From CALLPQ01 sp039819545 (GTDB lineage Bacteria; Pseudomonadota; Alphaproteobacteria; Caulobacterales; Parvularculaceae): a stretch of DNA of 64,000 nucleotides. Shown here in pieces: positions 1-7,749 of the stretch (position 1 is its first letter; every line of letters starts with the position of its first letter). The translations under genes were made by a program, and so were the position numbers. The notes beneath the pieces were generated by a model. It ran no database searches, was not told the origin of the DNA, and saw only the letters and a list, made by a program, of their open reading frames with translations. The stretch covers positions 62,001 through 126,000 of the forward strand of contig JBCBRS010000008.1 in the NCBI GenBank assembly GCA_039819545.1, written 5' to 3'.

Positions 1-195
1 CGGGGTGTGGAATTGCCGCTTATCCTATCGGACCATGCGGATTGGGACGAGCTAACCCAAACCGTGCGCGATGTGGCCCCGGGGGAGCTGTGGATTACCC
101 ATGGCCGCGACGATGCGCTGATGCGCTGGGCCGAACTGGAAGGGATCACCGCGCGGCCCCTGCGGCTTGTGGGTTATGAGGATGAAAACGACTGA
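1..195 (+). CDS. Ligase-associated DNA exonuclease, C-terminal end (5' cut by window)
   Basis: This is the last 64 codons of an open frame that enters the window from the left. The tail resembles the MBL-fold (RNA/DNA 3'-end processing type) exonucleases that accompany bacterial ATP-dependent ligases. Visible family-like residues are LSDHADWDEL near the start, which carries a conserved Asp-His, and WITHGRDDAL followed by ARPLRLVGYEDE at the C-terminus. The stop codon TGA overlaps the ATG of the ligase gene by one base, so the two are translationally coupled. Families of this kind act with the ligase in crosslink/DNA-damage repair. The catalytic N-terminal part lies outside the window. Confidence 0.85.
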   Translation, partial: RGVELPLILSDHADWDELTQTVRDVAPGELWITHGRDDALMRWAELEGITARPLRLVGYEDEND

Positions 196-1784
196 TGCAG
201 GCTTTCTCCGCGCTTCTTGATCGCCTTGCCCTGACGCCCGGGCGGAACGCGAAAATTACGCTGTTAACGGATTATTTTGCCGCAACGCCAGACCCCGATC
301 GCGGCTATGCGCTGGCGGCAATCACCCGGGACCTCTCCTTCTCTGCGGTTAAACCAGCAGCCTTGCGCCACTTGATTGCAGAGCGGATGGACCCGCAACT
401 CTTTGAGCTGTCCTATGATTATGTGGGCGATCTGGCTGAGACCATCGCGCTTGCCTGGCCCACCCGCCACGGCGCCAACCATATCCCCACCTTGCGCGAG
501 GTTGTGGAAACCCTGGAGACGATTAAGAAGACCGAGGCGCCGGATCAGGTGCGCCACTGGCTCGATACGCTGGATGCGCAAGGGCGCTGGGCGCTCCTCA
601 AGCTGGTAACCGGCGGCTTGCGAATCGGGGTTTCAGCGCGGCTGGCAAAAACGGCGCTAGCGAAATTTGGCGATCAACCGGTCAACACCATTGAGGAAAT
701 CTGGCACGGGCTGACCCTTCCCTATACCGATCTTTTTGCCTGGCTTGAGGGCAGCGCCGAAAAACCGGAAAATACCCATAAAACACCCTTCCGTCCGGTC
801 ATGCTTGCCCACCCCATTGATGAGGAAAAAGACTTTGTCCAACTCGACGCTGATGACTACACCGCCGAGTGGAAATGGGACGGTATCCGCGTGCAGGCAA
901 GCGCCCTTGATGGCGAGGCGCAGCTTTACAGCCGCACGGGCGATGATATCGGCAAGACCTTTCCGGATATTCTCCAGGCACTGACTTTTGATGCAACCCT
1001 AGACGGAGAGTTACTGGTCTTTGATCCGCAGGCGGAGCGCTATACGCCCGCCTCCTTTGGCGATCTGCAACAACGCCTCAATCGCAAGAGCGTCTCCAGG
1101 GCGCAGCTGGAAAAACACCCTGCCTTTATCCGAGCCTATGATATTCTGACCCTCGGCGAGGAAGACTTGCGCCCGCGCGGCTTTGTGGAACGACGGGCGA
1201 TCCTCGAAGACGTCTTTGCGCGGCACGCACCGGCGCGCATGGATTTGTCGCCGGTCCTCCGCTTCGACGGCTGGGAGGCGCTTGCCGACCTACGCGCGGC
1301 ACCGCCCCACCCCTCTATCGAGGGGGTGATGATCAAGCGGGCTGGAGCGCCTTATGTGCCGGGGCGGCCCAAGGGTGAATGGTTTAAGTGGAAGCGCGAT
1401 CCCTTCCTGATCGATGCGGTGATGATGTATGCCCAGCGCGGGCACGGCAAACGCTCCTCTTTCTACTCCGATTTTACGTTTGGGGTCTGGCGCGACGACG
1501 AGATCGTGCCCGTAGGCAAGGCCTATTTCGGCTTCACCGATGACGAGTTGAAAAGCCTCGACAAGTTCGTGCGCAATAACACCACCGACCGGTTCGGCCC
1601 CGTGCGGCAAGTGGCGTTTGGCGCCGACAAGGGCCTGGTGCTTGAGATCGCGTTTGAGGGGCTGAACGCCTCAACCCGGCACAAATCCGGCGTTGCCATG
1701 CGGTTTCCGCGCATCCACCGTATCCGCTGGGACAAGCCCGCGCGCGAGGCCGATACCCTCGACACGCTGAAGCAACTTCTTTGA
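195..1784 (+). CDS. ATP-dependent DNA ligase (cisplatin damage response type)
   Basis: This 529-residue ligase seals nicks using ATP. The adenylation motif EWKWDGIR contains the likely AMP-accepting lysine K227. Downstream, YSRTGDDIGKTFPDI and DGELLVF match ligase motifs III/IIIa, EGVMIKR motif IV, and KWKRDP motif V. An alpha-helical N-terminal DNA-binding domain occupies roughly residues 1-200 and an OB-fold follows the nucleotidyltransferase core to the C-terminus. The ATG overlaps the exonuclease stop codon by one base. Bacterial relatives form a two- to four-gene repair operon, sometimes with an Lhr-type helicase and a phosphoesterase. Neither is present downstream, where the next gene starts after about 110 bases and looks unrelated. 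Confidence 0.93.
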   Translation: MQAFSALLDRLALTPGRNAKITLLTDYFAATPDPDRGYALAAITRDLSFSAVKPAALRHLIAERMDPQLFELSYDYVGDLAETIALAWPTRHGANHIPTLREVVETLETIKKTEAPDQVRHWLDTLDAQGRWALLKLVTGGLRIGVSARLAKTALAKFGDQPVNTIEEIWHGLTLPYTDLFAWLEGSAEKPENTHKTPFRPVMLAHPIDEEKDFVQLDADDYTAEWKWDGIRVQASALDGEAQLYSRTGDDIGKTFPDILQALTFDATLDGELLVFDPQAERYTPASFGDLQQRLNRKSVSRAQLEKHPAFIRAYDILTLGEEDLRPRGFVERRAILEDVFARHAPARMDLSPVLRFDGWEALADLRAAPPHPSIEGVMIKRAGAPYVPGRPKGEWFKWKRDPFLIDAVMMYAQRGHGKRSSFYSDFTFGVWRDDEIVPVGKAYFGFTDDELKSLDKFVRNNTTDRFGPVRQVAFGADKGLVLEIAFEGLNASTRHKSGVAMRFPRIHRIRWDKPAREADTLDTLKQLL

Positions 1785-1895
1785 GGCACCCGCGATTGCT
1801 CTTCTGACCAAGTAACTCTATCACCGCGAGAGGCGGCGTAGAGGCCCCCGGCTGACCGCGCCGCATCCGTTTCTTGCGTCTGACGAAAGCCCGCC

Positions 1896-3083
1896 ATGCC
1901 GACCTATGCCGTAATGTCGATCGTGCATCAGTTCCTGCCCGAGCGGTATCGCCGGTTCGAACATTTGTACCAGGCGGCGGGCCAGAACACCGGCAATCTC
2001 CTGTTCTCGACCGCCGTATGGCGGCAATTGGCAGCGGAGCGCAAACGCGTGGGGTTCCGCATTGACCCCGATAAAATCAATGAGCGCTATGATGCGCTGG
2101 TGATACCCGCCGCCAACTGGATCAATCCGGGTACCGACCTTGGCATGATTGCCGATAGTATTGAGAAACTGACCATCCCGGTGGTGATCATCGGCCTTGG
2201 CGCTCAATCGGTGGGCGTTGACGATGATCCAAAGGTACCCATGCCCGCCGGGACAGAACGCTTGTTACGCCTCATCGCCGAGCGCTGCCACAGCCTTTCC
2301 GTACGCGGTGCCTTTACCAAGCGGGTGCTTAGCGCCTACGGCATAGACAATGTCACCGTTACGGGGTGTCCCTCGCTCTATGTGGATTTTGGGCCAACGC
2401 CGAAACCACGCAGGGCGGCGCCCTTTGACCTTACGCGCTGTCTTCTTCACGGCACCCGCTATGGCGTACAAAAACCTGATTTCACGGCGCTGCCCAAAAG
2501 CGATATCAACCGGGCGCTCTATCGTTTCGCGTTCGCGCACGCGCTTGATCTTCTCTACCAGTCAGAGCCGGAGGAAATCGCGCTGCTTCTCGGTTTCGAT
2601 GATGATAGCGCCGCGCGCACCCCGGCGCAGGAAAAGCACCTGCAGAACGTTTATGGCGCGACGTCGATCGACGCGGTTGAAGCCTATGTGCACGCCCACG
2701 GTAAGGTGTTTACGGGCATGCAGGTCTGGTCAAAGGCCATCCGTGCGTACCAGTTTATCCTCGGCACGCGGTTGCATGGCACGATCATGGCGCTCAATAG
2801 CGGCGTGCCCGCGAGCCTGATCACCCATGACAGCCGCACCGCGGAAATCGCCGATTTTGCGTGCATCCCGGCAATCGATGGCCGTACAGCGGTGCTTTCG
2901 CAAGCTACGATCAAAGACGCCTATGAGCGGTTTGACATGGCCCCCTACCAGACCCGCCGCACCCAAAACCGCAAACGCTACCATCAATTCCTGACCGATA
3001 ACGGGCTGGTCCCCGCCTTTGAGGCGACCGAGCCCACAAGGCAACCCCGTGACCGCGCAACCACCCACGCCCATCGCCATTGA
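1896..3083 (+). CDS. Polysaccharide pyruvyl transferase family protein
   Basis: This 395-residue protein resembles the polysaccharide pyruvyl transferase (CsaB/WcaK-like) family, which adds ketal-linked pyruvate to exopolysaccharide or cell-wall glycans. The early stretch FEHLYQAAGQNTGNLLF, the Rossmann-like VVIIGLGAQSVG, and the C-terminal glycine-rich GTRLHGTIMALNSGVPA are characteristic. No signal peptide or membrane segment is visible, so it is cytoplasmic and would act on nucleotide- or lipid-linked precursors. No other glycan genes are adjacent. The final 35 bases overlap the following acetyltransferase gene in another frame. The acceptor sugar cannot be predicted. Confidence 0.82.
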   Translation: MPTYAVMSIVHQFLPERYRRFEHLYQAAGQNTGNLLFSTAVWRQLAAERKRVGFRIDPDKINERYDALVIPAANWINPGTDLGMIADSIEKLTIPVVIIGLGAQSVGVDDDPKVPMPAGTERLLRLIAERCHSLSVRGAFTKRVLSAYGIDNVTVTGCPSLYVDFGPTPKPRRAAPFDLTRCLLHGTRYGVQKPDFTALPKSDINRALYRFAFAHALDLLYQSEPEEIALLLGFDDDSAARTPAQEKHLQNVYGATSIDAVEAYVHAHGKVFTGMQVWSKAIRAYQFILGTRLHGTIMALNSGVPASLITHDSRTAEIADFACIPAIDGRTAVLSQATIKDAYERFDMAPYQTRRTQNRKRYHQFLTDNGLVPAFEATEPTRQPRDRATTHAHRH

Positions 3084-3651
3084 GACGGGGGCCCTGACGC
3101 TCCGCCTACCAACGATAGAAGATGCCGACCGCATCACCGCCCTCCTGCAGGAAAAAGACATCGTCCGGATGCTCGGCCGGGTGCCATGGCCTTACTCCCG
3201 GGCCGACGCGGTGTGGTGGATCGAAAACGCAGCGCGCCAAGCCAGTGCCGGTGAGGAATATCCCCTGGTGATTATTCATAACGAGCACGGCCTGATCGGC
3301 AGTTGCGGCCTGCAAAAAGTAGAGTGCCCTGATGATCTGTGCGTATGGGAATTGGGTTACTGGATTGGCAAACCCTATTGGCGCCAAGGTTTTGTGAGCC
3401 GGGCGGCCAACGCGATCCTCGACTGGGGCAGAACCGCTCTGGGGGCCACGGGCTTCGTCTCCGGCCATATCGAAGACAACACCGTCTCCGGCCATGTGTT
3501 GCGAAAACTTGGGTTTAACGAGGTTGGCACAATAGAACACTATGCCAGAGGCCGAGACAGAATCGTCCGTGCTCGGCGGTTTACGAAGACCGCCCCGACG
3601 CCGCTTGCACTGGCTTCTGAGAGCCAAAATCCCCGCCCGGACACTGATTGA
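3049..3651 (+). CDS. GNAT family N-acetyltransferase (RimJ/RimL-like)
   Basis: This is a 200-residue GCN5-related acetyltransferase. It opens with ALTLRLPTIEDADRI, typical of the RimJ/RimL subgroup, and continues with WELGYWIGKPYWRQGF, the beta4-alpha3 acetyl-CoA pyrophosphate loop. NTVSGHVLRKLGFNEVG is the usual C-terminal motif. I chose GTG at 3049 because an AAGG ribosome-binding sequence lies seven bases upstream; a TTG at 3019 would add ten poorly conserved residues. The gene starts inside the end of the pyruvyl transferase gene, suggesting coupled translation. Substrate unknown: protein N-terminal Ala/Ser acetylation or small-molecule modification are both possible. Confidence 0.85.
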   Translation: MTAQPPTPIAIETGALTLRLPTIEDADRITALLQEKDIVRMLGRVPWPYSRADAVWWIENAARQASAGEEYPLVIIHNEHGLIGSCGLQKVECPDDLCVWELGYWIGKPYWRQGFVSRAANAILDWGRTALGATGFVSGHIEDNTVSGHVLRKLGFNEVGTIEHYARGRDRIVRARRFTKTAPTPLALASESQNPRPDTD

Positions 3652-3684
3652 CAAGCAATCCTGATCTCCGCACACCGGACTGGG

Positions 3685-3704
3685 AAAAGACCCCGAAAGG
3701 TCTT
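3685..3704 (-). terminator. Rho-independent terminator of the large di-haem gene
   Basis: Perfect six-base stem AAGACC/GGTCTT with the six-base loop ccgaaa. Read on the minus strand the stem is followed by TTTTCCC. It sits 15 bases past the stop codon of the minus-strand gene at 3720-7535 and between convergent genes. Confidence 0.6.
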
Positions 3705-3719
3705 AAGCAGTGAAGGCCA

Positions 3720-6700
3720 TCACGGTGAGCATTGGCCGTAGGCTGAAACAAATGCGCCTTGGATTTCCCGATTTGTCCAGAACTTATTGTAGGTCACTTG
3801 TGCGTGGGGCATAAACTTCACGCAAAAGGCGTAGTTGCTGTCCTCAAAATGACTGGGGCGTTCAAAATTCAGTCCAGAATCAGCGTCTGAGTCATCAAGC
3901 GCAATATGACAGGTGCGGCAAACCCGTCCAGCAATGTTATCATACCGATCACCCAGTGCCGAGTTGTCCTCATTAAGAGAACTCCAGCTATTGTCATTCC
4001 GGTCAGGTAATGATGGCAAGTAAGCCTGTTGATCCACACCTGTGTATGGGCACGGATCGTTCGCCGAAGACACTCCGGCGCGGTACCACTGAGATATAGT
4101 ATTCACAATTGTCGATAGCGGTTTTGACGGCACCACAAATTCACAGTTGAGATTTTTGACGACCGTCAAGCGTTTTTGAAGGCGCACGCCTGGCCTATCG
4201 CCTGGAGATTCAATAGCAACCGGTTGCAATTGTGTGATCGCTTCCAAATCAAACTCACGGAACGATGAGCGATCAGCCTTTAAAAACTGAACAAAAGCCG
4301 TTTTAGACAGCGCCTGCTGCGCCCCTGGGGTTTCAAAAAACTCGCCATCGTCAAAATGCGGCGTAGAGCCCCCATGGCAAACCTGACAAACGTTGGGCAC
4401 GGATCGAAAACCACTGATTTGATCAAGTTTCACCGCGCTGACCCGTTGGCCACCCGCCACAGTACCGGCAAAGGCATAAAAGGTAACAACACGTCCCACA
4501 CTTTCCGCGCCGGGAACTTTTGCAAACTCCATGGCGACCGTGGCAAACCCTTCACCAATATTTTGTTCATGGGCTGAAACGGCGCCATTGGGGTCCCGGT
4601 CGAACTGGTCCCCAAAGTCGGCAATATGATTGCCAACAATACAGAAGACATCTTGCTCGCTGGTGGGATCGGCGGGATCATCGGGCGGCCCCTTCAGGCA
4701 TTGCATTTTGCGCCCCGACCCCAGGTCGCCGCTATTGAGATAGGATAGCTCCAGAATACCAGGATTAGTTAGCGTATAGCCTGCCACTGGATAGTCTTGA
4801 TCCTTCGTGCTGGGCCCGGTTTTTGGATGCAGGTTTGTTTCGTCAAATGCCGGCTGAAATCCATTTACCGCAAGCCAATCGTGGAGGGTTGTCTTGGCAT
4901 CGTTTCCGTCGATTAGGGAATAATACGCATCGCCGCTCGTGCTGGCCGTGCCAGCAATATTTTTCGTCGAATCCTTCAAGGTCAGAAACTCACTACCTTG
5001 ATTTCCACTTGGCGGGACCGACCGGGTAATGCGTACTTCTCTTTGACAAGCCTGGTATGGAAAAGCTGGACGCCGCCCGCCTCCACTTGGAATAGCATCT
5101 GTGTCGTTGAGATCCACATAGTACCGGCGTTGCCCTTGCGGTTCTTGCAGCGCTCCGGCGTAGACTGGCGGCTTGTTCATGTCGGTCTGGGTATTTTCTT
5201 CGAGAACGAAGTTCAAATCACCATCTTCAATTGAATTTGGGATTGCTCGGGTTGGGGTCACTTGTGTGGCCTCGGAATCCAGCAATTCAAAATAAACCCG
5301 GTTTGGCGTTTGCCCATCGCCGGCGTTTAGGCCGTAGATTGCATTCAACCGATTATCAAGCGTGATGACTTTACTTTGCTCCGTACCGGGTACAACGGCC
5401 CCATTTCGAAACGATGAGGACGTTACCCGAATTTGACGTTCCTCCGGGTCAAGGCGTTGAAAATCGGGTGTCACCCGAACGCAGGCGCTGGCACCGCCGG
5501 AAATATCCCTATCCATATTGATCGTGGAAAAATGACGCAATTGCGTGACGTAAAAGCCGTTTTGCAATCGTGCCCGGTTCTGATTTTCTTCCCAGATGCC
5601 AGTGCTTTCATTGTAGGTCCATACCCGCATCGACCGGGGTGGGACAGGCACACCGCCGCCAAAACGGCTTTCGGCAACCGGAACGGCCAGTTCAGCCGTT
5701 TTCCCCTCTTTTAACTGTAGTCTGTCACCCGTCGGCGTATACAAATCAATTTGCACAGCACCATAGGAAAGAAGATCAAGCTCATTCCCGTTCAAGTCTT
5801 CGGCGAGATAGTCACCGGGCAGCGCATCAACACGGGAATCAAAATAGGACAATGTTGCCATTGTATCGCCAAAATAGGGTTCACCGGTTTCTTCCCGCAC
5901 AAGACCGCCTGCGGGCAATCTCAGGCTGGTGGCTTTATATTTTTTGCGTCTAAATTCGGGGTCGCTGTATTTTGGATCAAGAACAAGCCCGCCGCTTTCA
6001 GCGCTAACCGCTTGTGTAGGAACTTTCTTTAGGGTGAAGACCGTACCAGTTCGCCCTCGGTCATAGATTTCCGATTGGGTTAAATAACCCGGTGCCGACA
6101 CTGTAACGGCATATCGATTGCGATCGCTAAATTCGGCAAAACTCTTGAAGCCACCGGTTGCAGAAACTGTCGCAGGTTCTCCATTGATGGTGACCCGAAG
6201 CCCGTTGGGGCGTGCACTGGTATCACTGGCAATCACGGTTCCTGAAAAGGCTTCCTTACCGGCATGCTCATTCGAAATTGTGAAGTTTTCGCGCTGTTGG
6301 GCCCACTGGCCCGTGGGACCGAGGGTGAAGATTTCGACGCTATGGCGTGTCTGGGAAGCCGGTGTTTTCCAAATGGCTGTTTTATCGCCGGTGATTTTCA
6401 GACTACCGCCTGTCACCTCCCACCGGATTCCCGCGACGCTGTTCCCATTGTCACGGGCGCGCAGCTCAACTTCCGCTTCCGGAGGCAAGACCAGCGTTCG
6501 CCGTCCGTCCCAGGTGGCCGTAATACTTCCAAGGCTTGGCCGGGCGCCCGGTAACGGTTCATACATTTCAAAATTGTTGCGACCTGCCAGTCGGATGGTC
6601 CGTGTGGTAAGCTGATTGGCCAAGATTGACCCGAATGCAGATGTTGCAGCGGACGGGCTTGTTTGTTTGACATTACGAAGAAGAAATTCGCGACTTCGCT

Positions 6701-7535
6701 CTCCCACTTGCGGACAGCTAATGTCGATCTTCGTGTCTCCCGCCACAACTTGGGGGATCACATATTCACCCCATGCGTTGGCCCGAACCACCTGACGTTT
6801 TCCGCGCTCGTTCGTTGAGATTGTCTCGCCTACGAGATCAATTTCAGCTGAAGGCTTTAATAGACGACAAATCGTACCGTCTTCAAAGGACACTGTACCT
6901 GCGACGACCCGAGCGGCCTCATTACGGCGCGGCATCAGATAAACCGCCGGGGGATAAGCCGTGCGACTACCAACCGTAATTTCGCGGGGATCGCAAGGCC
7001 CAAGATAGGCGGTTGAGCGCCAGCAAACATTGTAGGTTCCTGGCGCTACCCCCAGCACATTATAAACGCCGCGCACATCGGTTTTCGCACTGGGACTTTC
7101 CGCGCCTGTCTTGATATTTTTTAAATAAACTTCAACGTCTGGTAGCAAAATCGTACGCGGCAATTGCGGATTTTCACGTAGAATATAATCCTTATCGCCG
7201 CGAACAAAAAGCCGGTCTTCCCGCAAATTTGCATACACAACACCGTGGACCCTTTGCGGACGCGCTAGTAGGTAGCGCTGTATATTCCTCGTGAGGATAT
7301 TCCTCTGGAGGCGAAGACCTTGCGTATCTCCTTCACGCAGGATTTGATTTTCGAGGATGGCTTCGTAGGTATCATTTCCTTGCAAAATATCCTGCGGAAC
7401 CCGGGGGGGGTCTTCAGGGGCCTCGTCCTGAGCAAAGCTTTTCGACCCAACAGATAAGCTCAAAAATAAGCAGCAAATCGCTATTCTAATCAAAAGGCTT
7501 TTTGAGCATTGAGTATACAAAACTGTCATAATCAT
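3720..7535 (-). CDS. Large exported modular protein with two CxxCH haem c motifs
   Basis: This 1271-residue protein begins with a cleavable signal peptide (hydrophobic residues 12-35, ending near SFAQ), so it is periplasmic or outer-membrane/extracellular. About residues 125-190 and 210-290 resemble carboxypeptidase-regulatory-like beta sandwiches (LPDVEVYLKNIKTGAES, then DVRGVYNVLGVAPGTYNVCW). A further such module follows near FSGTVIASDTSARPNGLRV. The central stretch has LRLPAGGLVREETG and AVQIDLYTPTGDRLQLKEG, similar to extracellular adhesion-type sandwiches. The C-terminal third carries two haem c attachment motifs, CQVCH and CRTCH, plus FCVKFMPHA, whose Met could be an axial ligand. Base composition is visibly AT-richer than in the flanking genes, and it stands alone on its strand. 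Function unknown: electron transfer coupled to surface binding is a guess. Confidence 0.8.
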   Translation of the reverse strand: MIMTVLYTQCSKSLLIRIAICCLFLSLSVGSKSFAQDEAPEDPPRVPQDILQGNDTYEAILENQILREGDTQGLRLQRNILTRNIQRYLLARPQRVHGVVYANLREDRLFVRGDKDYILRENPQLPRTILLPDVEVYLKNIKTGAESPSAKTDVRGVYNVLGVAPGTYNVCWRSTAYLGPCDPREITVGSRTAYPPAVYLMPRRNEAARVVAGTVSFEDGTICRLLKPSAEIDLVGETISTNERGKRQVVRANAWGEYVIPQVVAGDTKIDISCPQVGERSREFLLRNVKQTSPSAATSAFGSILANQLTTRTIRLAGRNNFEMYEPLPGARPSLGSITATWDGRRTLVLPPEAEVELRARDNGNSVAGIRWEVTGGSLKITGDKTAIWKTPASQTRHSVEIFTLGPTGQWAQQRENFTISNEHAGKEAFSGTVIASDTSARPNGLRVTINGEPATVSATGGFKSFAEFSDRNRYAVTVSAPGYLTQSEIYDRGRTGTVFTLKKVPTQAVSAESGGLVLDPKYSDPEFRRKKYKATSLRLPAGGLVREETGEPYFGDTMATLSYFDSRVDALPGDYLAEDLNGNELDLLSYGAVQIDLYTPTGDRLQLKEGKTAELAVPVAESRFGGGVPVPPRSMRVWTYNESTGIWEENQNRARLQNGFYVTQLRHFSTINMDRDISGGASACVRVTPDFQRLDPEERQIRVTSSSFRNGAVVPGTEQSKVITLDNRLNAIYGLNAGDGQTPNRVYFELLDSEATQVTPTRAIPNSIEDGDLNFVLEENTQTDMNKPPVYAGALQEPQGQRRYYVDLNDTDAIPSGGGRRPAFPYQACQREVRITRSVPPSGNQGSEFLTLKDSTKNIAGTASTSGDAYYSLIDGNDAKTTLHDWLAVNGFQPAFDETNLHPKTGPSTKDQDYPVAGYTLTNPGILELSYLNSGDLGSGRKMQCLKGPPDDPADPTSEQDVFCIVGNHIADFGDQFDRDPNGAVSAHEQNIGEGFATVAMEFAKVPGAESVGRVVTFYAFAGTVAGGQRVSAVKLDQISGFRSVPNVCQVCHGGSTPHFDDGEFFETPGAQQALSKTAFVQFLKADRSSFREFDLEAITQLQPVAIESPGDRPGVRLQKRLTVVKNLNCEFVVPSKPLSTIVNTISQWYRAGVSSANDPCPYTGVDQQAYLPSLPDRNDNSWSSLNEDNSALGDRYDNIAGRVCRTCHIALDDSDADSGLNFERPSHFEDSNYAFCVKFMPHAQVTYNKFWTNREIQGAFVSAYGQCSP

Positions 7536-7749
7536 CCCCCACCATTCTCTTCACACAAACTGTAAATAAAAGATTGGGTTCGTGAACATCCCCCACCGAA
7601 TGGCTTTTGCTAAAATTTTAGTAAGGTCTACCAACCTCGGCTTGCCTCGGGCTTTTTCATCAAAGTCAATGCGAAACCCGCATTCGCTATACATTTCACC
7701 CGTCGGTCTGAGTCTTAACAATGGGCCCATTTCCCGCTAGTTAGAGGGA

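Noticed and set aside
7579..7588. Palindrome GTTCGTGAAC upstream of uvrB as a LexA box
   Set aside because: Alphaproteobacterial LexA sites are direct GTTC-N7-GTTC repeats and the spacing and orientation here do not fit, so SOS control cannot be claimed.
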